Assembly: GCA_043228905.1 (NCBI GenBank)
Contig: JBHGNT010000004.1
Coordinates: forward strand, 2,108,001 to 2,172,000
DNA from: Azolla caroliniana
Lineage: Eukaryota; Polypodiophyta
Length of the DNA: 64,000 nucleotides
Direction of reading: 5' to 3'
Shown here: positions 36,501 to 50,400 of the stretch, piece after piece
Numbering within the stretch: the first letter of the stretch is position 1
Layout of the letters: the number at the start of each line of letters is the position of its first letter
Notes under the pieces: generated by a model
Told to the model about the DNA's origin: nothing
What the model saw: only the letters and a program-made list of their open reading frames with translations
Database searches by the model: none
Made by a program: the position numbers and the translations under genes

Positions 36501-38844
36501 ACTTTGACTCAAATAGTTTATTGCTCTTGTACACCAAACCTCTTCCACTAGCATATAACCTTCAAAGAGCCTCACACATGCAAATTACGCTTTCCTCCCT
36601 TTTCCACGCGTCTTCCCACCCTTCACTTCCCGTAAAAAAAAACATTTACACATACTCTTACATGTACCGACACATGCATATACATTCCCATATCTAAACA
36701 CATACAAATTCTCACATACATACAAATTTGCATAAAATGTTTCACATAAAAATAAATACAAATTCTCACATAAAACTATATATAAACACAAACACACACC
36801 ATACCATTTATATTCCATACCATTTATATTCATACTTATTTACAAGCAATCAAACAAAAGTATTCTCAAATTCGTGGACACTTATGTGCACATCTTCATA
36901 TATAAAACAACACACTCTATAGATTATTAGAACCTTAATGATGTATTCATGGCAAACCTCTTATCTTTCCTAGATGACAACCCCATGCTTCCACTCGAAT
37001 TTTGACACCTTTGTCACAATTTTTTGTGACAAAGGTTTGGAAATAAAGGTGAAAGCTCAACATTTAGCCCTGCAATCAATCAATAATTCCCAATCAAATT
37101 ATGCCCTTCTTTACTTGTTTGTTCCATCCCTAGATTGACGAACATAGTTGCATCTACCAACACTAGTTTTAAAAGCAAGCGATGCACTTTGCATTGATTC
37201 CTACAGTTCTAGTAATAATTGTGCTACAAAATTTAACAATATTTGCTTTGATCAAGTGAGGGAGCATACAATCTAGGGCCAACTCCGCGTTTGAGCGTTT
37301 TTAGAAGAGGGAAGTCGATGTTTGAGTTACCTACTTTCCCCCATCATTAAGAAATTTTAATTAGAAAAATCTATATGTCCATCGTAAGAAGTGCATAATA
37401 TTGGATATAAGGTGACATCAATCCTATCGAGCAAATATATGGGTGGATGTGTATGTTGTAAAATGTGTGCCTATCCTCAACAATCAAGCAACCCAAATAT
37501 CCGCCTAAACTGCATGATGATAATTTGTCCTCCCACTACAACCCATGGACCCATGAAGCTCACAAACAACTGTCCCCATTTGCAAGGCATATCAATTTTG
37601 TTCCTTCCTTGCTCCAAAGACGAGGGATGTGTTGGGTTCGAAATCATGAGATAGTCCTCCCTTTGTTTTAACTTTCTATTGACCTATTGCTCTATTTATG
37701 TTTTATCTTTCTTGTTTATCTCCTTTTCAAAATTTCCATGTATTTTCTTGATTTATTTTATGTTTATTTCTACTTTCTCGTCATTCCACTAGTTTTTTTC
37801 CCTCTTATGTTACTCGTTCTCTGCTAGCTTACCCCATCCATATCTATTTCTCTTTTATATTGGTCTTTCTATTACCTTTAAGTTGTGTCCCGATCTTCTC
37901 TAATATAGTATGCACTAACTTCAACACCATTGTTATGCATGCAATAACCCTTGATGGGAGTCATCTTCAACCTCAATAAAGGCCAAAGGAGATGCCAATT
38001 GTTAGGTCTCTAGATACATGTGTCCTACCTTCATTCTACCAATGAACTTTGAGACAATGGTTAATGCAAGATATAGCCTTTGATAATCCAAAGTAGTTTG
38101 TCAAAATTGACACGTTACTGAAAGGCATACCCTCCCCACCTCTAAATATTCAACAACTTGCTGCATAAAGAATGAAGAGGTAAAGGAATTAAGATAACGA
38201 ACTTGAAATTGCCATTTTCAATCAAATAAGGGGAATAACTCAATAAAGGAATCAAGATTTCAATGAAAGACTGAATGATGTCTCTATGGAGAGAATCAAG
38301 TATCGACAAACACGTAAAGGGAGAATCGGAGGCCCACGTTCATGTGAAGATTGTGCCTAGTAAAACTAGAGGCCCCCGTTCATTGACAACGATTATGTGA
38401 AACTCACGACATTGTTTGGCATCGTAACGGTGGAAACTTGAGCATAACCTTCTCTCCTATGTACATGTCAGTTTACATGAGCTCATAGATTGTGAGTGCC
38501 CCTCGAGTCCTAGTAAATAAGTTAACAAGCCGATTAGGCGAAGGAATATAATTATTATATAATGATGTCGATAGCATATCACAAACCTTTGAAGTCCCAC
38601 AGTTCAGTTTAGAGATTTGATTGGTGAGGAGAATGGTTTGAGACTTGAGTGATGGAAGGGGAAGGAAAATCTTAACCTAAGATTTAACCTCTCTTTTTCA
38701 TCAATGCACTCTCACCACTTAACTCTTCCTTCACTCAGAAATTTGTGTACATGTTGTGGTTGAAAGAGAAGAGATGCATAAATCAATGAGTTGCTTACAC
38801 AGGCAAGTCCTTCAAGCTTTTCAGAGAGAGCGAGAGAGAGATAG
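33561..38844. other. Gene-poor intergenic region with simple repeats
   Basis: No recognisable gene in 5.3 kb. Simple repeats: TATG/TGTA steps at 33548-33575, ACAGAC/GATA steps at about 33802-33852, and ACATACAAATT-type repeats at about 36640-36800. A 10-bp stem hairpin (CCTTTGTCAC) lies at about 37007-37036. GA repeats near 38825-38850 lie in the leader of the PPR gene. Confidence 0.5.
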
Positions 38845-39045
38845 AGAGCGAGTTTCCTCTGTTTCCTTCGATTTTTTTTTCTTAACTCTGTTTTTTCTCT
38901 CTCTTTCAACAGATCGCTTCATTCGTCTTTTGTATCTCTTCTTCAACATCGTGTTTTCGTCCATAGTTTTCTACAACAAAGACATTGCTCCACCCAAGAA
39001 GACCTGGAAACCCTGATTTCATCCCTTTGTGAGAAGAACAATGCT

Positions 39046-40062
39046 ATGGACGCATTCAATCTCTTGAGCAAAATCAAGGTTAGGAATTTGTCATCCAAGT
39101 TAGATATATATAACAAGGTTTTACAAGCACTTGTAAACACTAGTAACATAGCTTTGGCATCGAAGCTCTTTGACCAAATGAAAGAAGATGTGAGTCCAAA
39201 CAAAACTACATATATGTCCTTATTTAATGCATATTGTAAAGTCGCACGAATTGAAGAAGCATGTGATCTTCTCGAGGAGATGATAATACAAAAAGGGTTT
39301 ACACTAGAAACAAATGTGCTAAATTTGCTTATTGGCGAATTTGTTAAGGCTGGAAGATGGAAGACATGTCGTCGGATACTGTTTAAGCTATGCGATATTG
39401 GCTATATACCTCCATTAGTCACATTTAACATATTTTTCAGTGGTTTATGTCGATCGGGTCTTATGCCGCAGGCATGTAAAATTCTAGATGATATGATTAA
39501 CCTAGGGTTTTCACTAGATGTATACACTTATAGTATCATGATACATACCCTCTGTAAGGCTAACAAACTGGATGAAGCCCATAGGCTATTGAAAGCAATG
39601 AGGAGTAAACGGTGCATGCCAGATGTTGTTTGCTATAGTACTGTGCTCCATGGTTATGTTAGATTAGGTAAACCAGAATCTGCTATGAGGACTATGGATG
39701 AAATGTGTGAAAATGGTTGCTTGCCAGATGTCGTGGCTTATAACTCACTTTTGAGTATGTTTTCAAAACAAGGAGATACAATCAACGCTTATGTGATATG
39801 GGATAAAATGAGTGCCAATGGTATCATTCCAGATCATATATCTTACACTTCAATGTTGGATGGTCTTTGTCGTCGAAACAAGGTAAAAGAGTGTCTGAAA
39901 CTCTTGAGAGAAATGCTGAAACGGAAGCTTATTATTGATATACCACTGCAAAGAAAGTTGTCAGAATGTATACAGAGGCATGGCATCGATGTAGAAATGA
40001 AGATTATGTTGACGGAAATCAAGGAGAATGGGCTTGACTTTGGGATCACTTGTAATTGCTAA
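39046..40062 (+). CDS. P-class pentatricopeptide repeat protein
   Basis: 338 codons from the first in-frame ATG. Eight canonical 35-residue P-type repeats run from about residue 19 to 290, with helix pairs such as VTFNIFFSGLCRSGLMPQAC, YTYSIMIHTLCKANKLDEAH and VAYNSLLSMFSKQGDTINAY. P-class PPR proteins bind organelle RNA in a sequence-specific way and affect processing, stability or translation. The frame stays open upstream to 38845, and the residues just before the ATG (EDLETLISSLCEKNNA) continue a PPR helix, so the true start is probably in an upstream exon; an acceptor-like TTTCAACAG lies at 38905-38913. Targeting cannot be judged without that exon. The 3' end is followed by decayed tandem copies of itself. 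Confidence 0.88.
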   Translation: MDAFNLLSKIKVRNLSSKLDIYNKVLQALVNTSNIALASKLFDQMKEDVSPNKTTYMSLFNAYCKVARIEEACDLLEEMIIQKGFTLETNVLNLLIGEFVKAGRWKTCRRILFKLCDIGYIPPLVTFNIFFSGLCRSGLMPQACKILDDMINLGFSLDVYTYSIMIHTLCKANKLDEAHRLLKAMRSKRCMPDVVCYSTVLHGYVRLGKPESAMRTMDEMCENGCLPDVVAYNSLLSMFSKQGDTINAYVIWDKMSANGIIPDHISYTSMLDGLCRRNKVKECLKLLREMLKRKLIIDIPLQRKLSECIQRHGIDVEMKIMLTEIKENGLDFGITCNC

Positions 40063-40590
40063 GCCTTTATGTATCTTAAAACAACTTTTGTTGTTTTCTA
40101 TTCCTATAAAACAAGGTAAAAGATTTTCTGAAACTCTTGGGAGAAATGCTGAAACGGAGCTTACAATTGATATACCATTGCAAAGAAAGTTGTCGGAATG
40201 TATAGAGATGCATGCTTGGGAGAAATGCTGGAACGGAAGCTTACAATTGATATACCATTGCAAAGAAAGTTGTCAGAATGTACAGAGATGCATGGCATTG
40301 ATGTGAAACCAAGGCTATATTGATGGAAATCAAGGAGAATGGGCTTGACTTTGGGATCACTTGTAATCACTAAGCCTCTGTATGTATCTTAAAACAAAAG
40401 TTTTGGAAGAAATGCCGAGATGGAAGCTTATAGATGCACAGCAACAAAAGTTTCGGAATGTATAGATGCATGGCATCAATGTGAAACCAAGGATATGTAG
40501 ATGGAAAGCAAGGAGAATGGGCTTCATATGGGACTAGTAACTGTTAAGCCTTAGTGTGTATCTTAATACAACTTGCCTTTGTGTGTACCT
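39877..40590 (+). repeat. Tandem copies of the PPR gene tail
   Basis: The last ~190 bp of the CDS, its stop codon and ~25 bp of UTR are repeated downstream as decayed copies: about 40113-40213 (partial), 40214-40400 and 40401-40590. Each retains motifs such as CTGAAACGG, GATATACCA and GGGCTTGACTTTGGGATCAC. Only the first copy is in frame with the gene. Confidence 0.85.
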
Positions 40591-40599
40591 TAAAATAAC

Positions 40600-43100
40600 A
40601 TTTGGTTGCTTTTAATTTTGATTCTAATAAATCCAGTCAAAAGCATCAAAAAGTTGCTAAACATGTTGTTTTCTTACCATTCTAAGACAGCCCAAAGCGT
40701 GTAAATGTGTTTCACCCACTAGTGATTCAATGCATGGGTTTGTAGGTATAACTGTGATATATAAGAGTGGATTCAAATCTACATGTTGAGGAAGCTTATA
40801 ATGACTGTATGCTAGTGTATGAGTAAGATATATTCTTTATCATACTTATTTAAAAGAAGATAATAGCTAATCATAATGGGAACATCTCTACTCATGAGAC
40901 AGTAACAGAAGATAAAAGTGGGCAATTACAAGGGAAAGGACAGTGTCATTCTAAGTGCTTGATCTCGACAGACAATTGTATTGTCATTGGTTCAACACTA
41001 ACTTTTTAAACTCGAAGAGTTTTAATAAACCCTTATCGCTCTTGTAAAAATGTTAATAACAAAAAGCATGTAATCTTTTTAAGGGCAAATAGATATTAAA
41101 ATATCATTAGTATTTTTTGTTACTATTTACCAACTTGTTGAAGTGAAATTGATGGACCTTTTATTCATGCTTAAGTTGGTTACATAATTCAGACTTCAAT
41201 AATTTTGAAAATGTGCTGGTGGGTTTCACCATGCAGAAATCTCACTAGGTTTCTTCCCAAAGTTAATAGTCGTCTATGGTTTTCAAGCTATAAAAATTAT
41301 AATATCTCATTCCATACTTTTATCCAATTATCTCCAGAATTATTTTGACTTCTTCGACAATGAAGGGTGGATGTGCCAGCTAGTCTTAGACCTCCCCTTA
41401 AACTATACATGTGACCCTGATTGAATACAGATTTTAATATGGTGGTTTAGTATGAAGTGACCTTTTTCAAACAATGGTATTTGAGGGAATAAAGAGGAAC
41501 TCTAGTGTATTGTTGAGTTTCTTGTGTTGATTTTATGATGGCTGTCAATAACATTTCAATGCCCCACATCATAAATTGATATGCAATTGTAAAGGAAACT
41601 CTTTATGTTATCAGTTTTAATCTGCACTACATGCTTTCCAAGCTCTTCATATTTATGCACATCAGCAAAGAGGAAAGTCCGGTTTCTACATGTATACCCC
41701 TATACATGTATGGAAATCAAGAAGTTGCAAATCAACATCATTTGATTTGAATGAGTGTTTCATACGTTCAAAGTAATATATATTCGCTGTCAACTACATT
41801 TCAATGCCCCATTCACATCATAAATTGATATGCAATTCTAAAGGAAACTCTTTATGTTATCAGTTTTAATCTGCACTACATGGTTTCCAAGCTCTTCATG
41901 ATTTATGCACATCAGAAAAGAGGAAAGTCTGGTTTCTACATGTGTACCCTTATACATGTATGGAAATCAAGAAGTTGCAAATCAACATCATTTGATTTGA
42001 ACGAGTGTTTCATACGTTCAAAGTAATATATATTTCTTGAAAATGAAGAATTCTACATGTTTAGCTAGCTTCAGATAATTTTTTCCAATGGCAGGTCCTC
42101 TCTCTTGAGTGGCCCTACCTCACAAGACATTGGTAAAACATGATTGTAAGAAATTACATTCATAAACATAACAAAGATTATTGGAATGCCAAGAACATTT
42201 ATTAAATGTATGCTTTCATGGATAAACTTGGAAGATATGATTACAAGAAGTAACTTTCATAAATATAAATGAAATTACGTTCATGATTGGAATGTCAAGA
42301 AGATTAATAGAAAGTAAAGCTATCCTGGACAAGTATGCATATTGACACATGCTAACAAAAGAGCTAGATATTATATAATGGTGTATCTTGCCAACATAAT
42401 CAGGATAAAATAAAAATAATTAATGGTACCTATGCTAACAAAATAATTAATGGTACATATACATATAAAATATTCCCAACATAAAAACAATCAAATAAAA
42501 AGAAGAAACAGCATCACAATCTAGAGGCAAGGTCTCACATATCAAGGTGTCAGAATTACCTAGTACTCAAGTAAGCACTTTTGGTAATATATCCTAATTA
42601 TTTCTCTTCATTCAGTCACTATTATGCATTCCATATCTGTTGATTATGTGCAATGTACAAAAACTGCTATGGCAGAATTTTCATTCTTTGTATCAACTGG
42701 AAGTTTGGGAGGAATGCTTCTGTGTAGCACCATTGATCTAGTAACAGTTCATGCAGCTTCAAAGCTTGGAGAATTCGATTCAACAAAATTTTCATAGATC
42801 CATCAAACATAAACGTAAATTAACTCCCATGAGTTTAGCAACGTCCATCCCAATAATAGCAACACCCGGGGGTTTAGTAATGTCCATGCCAGTAATCACA
42901 ACTCCCAAGGGTATGATGACCATCAAAGTGGGCAATGTGGCAACTTACAACAATAATAGATCATTAACAAAGTAAATGGGGTGTGAGGTCATTTTGCAAG
43001 CAAAACCGCCAAGATGATTTAAAATGATATTCCTGCCTTTTAGAACCACCAAATGGTAACAAAACTACATGCTATCAAGTTGTATGAACAAGTGTGAACT
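40600..43100. other. Intergenic between convergent PPR and ARP genes
   Basis: No gene seen. It contains a 245-bp tandem duplication (41541-42030). The short open frames have no recognisable motif. Confidence 0.5.
41541..42030. repeat. 245-bp tandem duplication
   Basis: 41541-41785 and 41786-42030 are direct copies with scattered substitutions and a few short indels. Each contains the palindrome-like TACATGTATACC...ATACATGTATGG. Confidence 0.9.
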
Positions 43101-43119
43101 AGAGCACATGAAATGAATG

Positions 43120-44480
43120 AGTTATTAATGACCTTACGGTAAATGTTTTTGAGTGGTACCATGAACTTATGTATACCGATGTGCATGAAAAGGGTAAATG
43201 TACAAACTTTGTGCTAAATGTTTTTGAGTGGTATTATGAACGTGTACCAATGCCCATAAAAAGAGTAAATGCACAAAGTTGTGCTAAATGCTTTTGAGTT
43301 GCACAATGCCTTACTGCACGTGCACACCCCAGTGCATGAAAGGAATGAAGTTATGCATGGCTTTGTGCTATTGATTTATATCATGAATAGGTTTGTACCA
43401 AAGTCAAGCTTATGTCAAATTCTCTACTTGTATGTAGCGAGCCATAGGGTATTAATGCAGTAAGTTGTGCATGGCTTTGTGCTAAATGCTTTTGATTTGT
43501 ATCATGAACCAGTGTGCACTGGTATAATTCCACATGAAAAGAGTGCACTTAATGTATAAACTTGTGCTAAATGAATATGATTTTGAGGTGTATCATAAAC
43601 TAGTGTAACAAATTAAATAAGGAGGGAACTTATGTATGAGCTTGTATATCATGTACTAGTTTGCACATATGTGCATGGAAGGAGTGATATGCATAACTGT
43701 CCTAAATATTTTTGATTTGTGTCATGAACTAGTGTACCAAAAAGCATGCGTCTGAAGGAAAAATGAGTCCTTGTATTTCCGTCCGCCACCAATTTGGACA
43801 CCACCTCCTATCCACTCATCACGTTGAAGCCATGTATCTCGTGCAAAATCCAAAATTCCCAATACCTGTTATTGTAAAAATGATACATTTTTTGTTTTTT
43901 AAATCGAGAAGGAACCAATTTAGAAGTAAACATACTCTATGGGAAAACAGTAAGACTGATACGAACTTGAATGATCTGAGAAATGTAAATAAAAATGGTC
44001 CCTTACACTTTCATGATCACCTCCAAGATAATAGATTTGCAAAAACAGTATCTTTGCCTCTAACATGATGAAAAGAGCAAATGTACAACGTAGTGCTAAT
44101 TACTTTTTCAGTTGTATGATATCATGACCTAGGGTGTACCCTAGTGCATGGATGGAATCAAGTTATGCATAGTTTTGTGTCTTTGATTTGTATCATGAAT
44201 TTAGTCTGTACCAATGTGCCAACACATAAAAGGAGCTAACGAACATATAAACTTATGCCAAATGTTCTATTTGTATCTACTGTACCATAATGCATGGAAG
44301 GAGTAAGTTATGCATTGCTTTGTGCTAAATGCTTTTGATTTGTATCGTGAACCAGTTTGCACCAGTATGACACATGAAAACACTGAACACAATGTATAAA
44401 AAGCTCAGGATTTTAATGTATATCATGAACTAGTTTGTACCAAATTGCATGAATGGACATAAGTTATGTATGGGTTCGAA
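43120..44480. repeat. Diverged minisatellite array spanning the last ARP exon
   Basis: A degenerate unit of roughly 75-95 bp recurs about a dozen times, built from GTGCTAAATGCTTTTGA, TTTGTATCATGAACTAGTGT, ACCAATGTGCATGAA and AGAGTAAATGTACAAA. It lies on both sides of, and partly inside, the terminal coding exon at 43722-43865: the stretch TCATGAACTAGTGTACCA that encodes the end and stop of the protein is itself one occurrence of the unit. Confidence 0.75.
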
Positions 44481-47400
44481 TCAAAAGTATTTACCACAAA
44501 TATACACAACTTCACTCCTTCCATGCACCTTTGTGCATACTACTACATGATAAGAACCCAATCTTAAAGTAAGATACCCTAAAGGAAAAATAAAACTGAT
44601 TTTGGGCTTCAATGCACTGAGAAATGTAAATCAAAGTGGTCTCTTACCGCACCACCTTTCCATGCAACTGTACTTGTCTCCATTCGAGGTGGTAAAACCT
44701 GTCATCAAAAAAGAAAATAGAAATCCTCTCAATCCAAGGACCTTTAGATTAACCATTTCCTACTATCTATAGGAGGCATAGTTTTCACAACTCTATCTAG
44801 AAATTTTCCAAAGGTTGGTTTCAGAATTCCTAGATGACTAAGAAGGTCATGTATTCAGAGAAGATGCAGGCAGGCAGGTAGATTACAATGCTCATTTGAT
44901 CCATGGACAAAGTTATGCCACAAAGCCACAAGAAGCGCAGAGAAAGATGTGGAAAAAGACAGCATGAAGGCCCTTGAGAGAATCATATTGAAGAAATAAA
45001 GAAAGATATATCAACATTTTTTAAGAGGCCAAAATGGCCTATAAGACCAAACAAGAGATTACATCTTAAGTGTTGTCTCATCTTTGAGAACAAGAAATCA
45101 AAATAAAATAAATATTACTAAGTAAATATAAAAATAAATAAGATAAAAAGAGACTAAAGAATCTAGTTTTCAGCACATGTGAGATTCTCAAGTTAAATAT
45201 CTTAATACTTCTGGTTTTGAAATATCTCTAGCATATGACAATACAGAATGGAGAGGTCTTCGAAGCGAGGGAAACAGCTAGGACGGCAGGAGATAATGGC
45301 CTTTATCTGTTGATGACAAGGGTGCTGAGGTTGTGGTCCGTGGGGCCGGGGCCTACCTGCACGACAAATTGCTATTGCCCGATCTATTGTGACCCCGTTG
45401 TTAGGTCTTGGTTGGGAGCCCATTTGTGTATCCCTTGATTTACTTGTAGCATTTGTAGGAGTGATGGAACTAAAGAAAGTTGTGATTGTTCTTTGTGGAT
45501 GAACTTGTGTGGCTGTACTACTGTCCTTCAACGAATTTCCCTATGTTCTTGAGTTCAAACATGAAAAGCCCTAGGTATCTCCCTTTTATTTCATAAAAGA
45601 CAGTACAGTGACAAACATAGTGTTCTTCGGATTCCATTCCTTGATGACACAATTGGCAAATTCTTTCTTCTAGAGGTATTCGTGTAAATACCTCTATCTC
45701 TAACTGATGGGATGAAGTTTGTGGCTGTCTTATCACATTGTGCAACACATAGGTGGCCTGATGATGAATCCATCCTCTGATGCGTGTAAAACATGTCTTA
45801 TAGTGGGCCATCTTCATACCAAGTGATATCGTGGGGCTGATCCATGTTATCTTGTTTTCCAAGTTGATAATATCAACTCAACTCTTTTCCACTTTGGTCA
45901 TGTTTAGATGGGGGCAGTCCAAGCTATATTGGAACTGGGGCAGTGCATTTATGCTTATGCCATGTGACTCGAACCATTGGCCCAGTAAGTTTGGGAAAAG
46001 TCGAAAGATTAGGAAAGCGGCACGTACAAGGGGTAGTGACTGCTTATTAAAACACCAGGACTCTGCTAAGTGGTAACACAATGTATAGGTTTTAATAGTG
46101 CATACATTCTCCATCCATTCCAACCAAAAAATTACAACATTCCTCTAGGGATTGAATATTTTTAGTCGTTGTCAAAGAGGTAAAAGGTTTCTTTATGATA
46201 GGCATGGACTAGCGAATTGTTTGCATCAATCGTTCTTTATGAGTGTTACCACGAGCCAAAATGATAAGAAGAGTTATGCATAATGGAATTCGTGATGTGT
46301 CACGATTCAAAATCATATAATGCTCTACCTTGCAGATGTGCCAAATTTTCATATTCAATTCCATGTTATTACTGTTTTATCCTCACACATTTTCATGTTT
46401 ACGATTTTTAACCAACTGATTATCTCCCTTTTTTACGTGAAAAGCGAGATTTTCTAATTCAACCCATTGTTCTCCTTTATATTCTTAATCTTTTACGTGA
46501 GACGAATGCTATTAAATCTTTTATGGGATATGGCTCTTTATTGATGTGTTAAAAGTTCTGTATTACATGCCTGCTTGATATGATAATCTGCGAGAATGAT
46601 TTAAACTTGAAAGAGTAGTTTCATCTCAAAAAAACTATGACCAGACACAAATATGTCCAACTTTATTTTGCTGAGATAATAAGATGTTACCTCAACGGTA
46701 TCGATCGATTCATGCATAGGAATAGTGTGCAAGACTCTGCATTAACACACACACAAATAAGAAGAAACTTCATCAAGAATATATGTACCTAACAAATTGA
46801 CAAGGATTGAATTTTCCCTCCACATTGCAGTGCAGGTAGTACCTTTCCTCGAGTGTATCAATAAGACCAGGTATTGAAGCACTGCCCCCTGCCTATTAAA
46901 AATAATAACCACATGTTTTCTTACTGATGCTGTCTAAGAAATGTGTACAATGAGGTACTAACAAGGCCATTAAGCTTAAAAAAAACAAATTCAGTATTCA
47001 ATTTGACTACCAACTGTATGCTTGAGAAAAGCTTCTTCTGGAGGTCCATGCGACCTGAATAAGAACACTTGAGTTACTAGCACATTTAGACAAAAGAACA
47101 TAACTATATACAAAAACAGACAAAAGAACAGCATTATATTATCTCCTAACTCATGCCTGATGAAAGAATACTCTTCACAATAGCTTCAGCAAGACCCATC
47201 ATTTTGTCTTCATTTTTAACACGTGATTGACGAATGGATGCATATATTGAATGTTCAGGGTATTCAAAAACAGAGCTATGAGTTCCAAATGGCAATCCAG
47301 TATCATAAATATCGGATCTCCGTATTGTGTCCATATGTAGGGCATCATCAAGCATTATCTCCTCAGAATCTGTGTGATACCTGAATAAATCCAAAAAGCC

Positions 47401-50400
47401 ATACGCTTTATTATGATTGATAGTAGATGCCTGAAAACTACCAAAAAGGGGTATATAGAATATTTCGATACATACATATACATACATAGATACATACATA
47501 TGTATGTACATAGAATATTTCGATACATACATATACATACATAGATACATACATATGTATGTACATATATGCCAATATAAAGGCTCACAAAGAAGTAATT
47601 ATAAAAGTGCAAGTCGCTTACCATGGCCTAGTTAAAGGTACATATTCATCTGGAGCCAACATGGCAGGAAAAAATAACCCCATTGGAGGAACCTGAATTG
47701 AACCATAAATTGAGATATAAGTACTCCAAAGAGTAATTCATTACAACCTCCTGTCTAAAGGTTGAATTTGTTTTTCTTAACCTTATGCATTTATACCACA
47801 AATGCTAGTTTTTCGATTTCATCTTTTTTGTGGTTATTGTCCTAGAGTAATAAAAAAAATGGGATACAATTTATTAGAAAAATGAGAAATGGGAATAATT
47901 TGGGGAGGAGCAATGGATCTCTGTTCAAACAGTGTTTGATCAAGAAGAGTCACATCTTGGAAAAGAAAAAACATCGTGTTTCCATATGAATTCTAAATCT
48001 AGCAACATTCTAGGATCACACCGTCAAGCCCTTTCAACTTTTTGATCATGGTATATGTTTTGATGAGCACAACATACAGATCTAGAAAGTAACCTTTTCG
48101 TCAAGAAGTGCACAAGTTAATGATATTCCTTAAAAGGAATCTCTTTTTTATACAGTTGTTCCAATTATTAACATGAAACATAATAATTTCAGTCTTGGAT
48201 TCTTTCACAAATCCATAGATAATGAAAACAACCACAGGAAAATGAAAGATGAAATTGAATCTGCTAAAAGAATATACAAATCTACCTTCTAGCTATATTT
48301 TTAACAGATCCTTGAAACTCATATAAAAACCAGTTAGATAAAAGCAAACGTTTTCCTAACACAGTTCAGAAAACAACACGAAGCATGAAACCTAGGAAAT
48401 TGCATACATTTAACTCCGATAGCACCACTCTGTATTTCTGGCTTTCATTTCCATAGCAATGAAATTGCAATTCAACACAAGCACGACAATCTCCTTCCTG
48501 TACAGTGTCAGCCCATTCCCAGATTTTTATTTAAAACATAGGTGCTTCATGATGGTGTTCTAGATGACTAAATGAGATAAAAACACACAAAGAAAACTTA
48601 CTTGGATACGGCAGTTCTTCTCCTTTACTTTATTCAGAAGCAAAAGGTCAACAGGGTTTGTTAATGGATCACAATCCATGGCCGGCCATGTCTTGAGTAG
48701 CCGTTGCAACCACAGTAAACATCTTGAGATATCCTAAAAAAATACTTATCTCTCATTGACAATGTATATATATAAATGAAAGTGCGCTCGTTATAATTGT
48801 ATCTTTTGTATTTACATATTATGCTTCGGCATAACTTATCTTATAATGAATTTGTATTATACAGTGTTGAGAATGCTGTGTCTGATGATGTATATACATC
48901 ATTTTGTCTAAACTCAACATGATGTCTCATAAATCACCGATAGAAAGGCATAACTTAATATGGCAGCACCATAAATAATGAACATTGTATTATGATGTAG
49001 CAATGTTCAAGTCAATGAATCCATGCACATGTCCAATAATGCGTGTAATATTAGATTTACAATTTGTCAATGTAGCATTTATTCAGTAAAACATAATTAT
49101 ACGATATAATCCTCTTAAATATATATAAATGATATGCGATAGAACTTATAATAGATATATAATTTAGCTAGTGTAAACTGATAAACTATTGTCTTTGAAC
49201 TACATACATCTCCTCCAAATGGAAGAACTATCCTCGTTATTGGAAGTGCAACACCATCCTGTACGTAGACAAATTACGAAATCAAATAATTATAAACTGT
49301 CTGATTACTTTGACAAATTAATGCTTTTTTTTTATAAAGAGGCACATTCTTACAATTCTTTTCCAGTTATCTTGAAGTGTAATAGATCAAAACATAATAC
49401 CCTACCTCTACACATATAATAACAGTTACTTGGGCACCAATGTTCACAACACAGCCCGATGATACTCCAGTTCCAAAAGTAACAGATACACTTTCCTGAA
49501 ATTGATGGTATCAGTAAAATCAAATGTATGGTCAAATTCAAGACCAGAAAAACACAATTTTTTGTCAACAGTAAATCTCAGCAAGTCCTAAACATAAAAG
49601 ATGTGCAAATTTCGATCATCAAACAGACATAATCAGAAGACTGTATTGAGTATCCGAGGAAAATTTCATTTTCATTACTTGAATATGATCGCAGCTTCAG
49701 ATTGCTAATTTTTTCTCAAGTTAACTCAGCATCAATTGTATTTGTCCAAATTCTGATGACAATACAAAAGTAATATATAACAAGTGCAATCCTAGATCTT
49801 ACATCAAGATGCTAAGGTGTATCATGGGTGTCATGTAAAATATAATCAATGATCAACCCCAAGTTGTCAATTTATCCCCACTTGTATTCTTAGAATGAAC
49901 ATTTTGTGATAGCACCCCAAATAAGGAGCAACTATTGAGCAACCCAACCATATGGATTGATGAGGTGTCAACATAGAAACCGTAGATGAGTAGAATATAA
50001 CATATTTATGAAAGGAAGTAAGGTAATAGGATTGACTAGTCAGGTCAACTAGAAGAATATTCTCTGTTGGCAAGTTAAGATGTACTTAGTCTTGAAGTAT
50101 GTGCCATTGACTTTAAGATAAGTGCTATCTAGCATTAGATTGTATCTAGGGAGCTGGGTCATATTAAGTGACAAGTCTGCTGACAGAAAAGGAACATCCC
50201 CACTACAACTGACTTGCACATTTAATGTGACATTGAAACCAAACGAGAAGACAAATATCCCCTATCTTTCTTTTACATCGTGGCTGTGAATATCATCTGT
50301 GTCCACTAACTCTGTAGTCGACTAATCCATATCCCATCTAAGCTCTAAGGTATGGGTGCATGGGAGGACCACCATTGTGAGCTACTCTCATATGTAATAG

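Noticed and set aside
43120-44480. CRISPR-like spaced repeats
   Set aside because: Units are degenerate and adjacent without constant spacers, in a plant nuclear context; this is a decayed minisatellite.
44475-44500. B-box-like GGTTCGAATC suggesting a tRNA gene
   Set aside because: No matching A box, acceptor stem or cloverleaf in the flanks.
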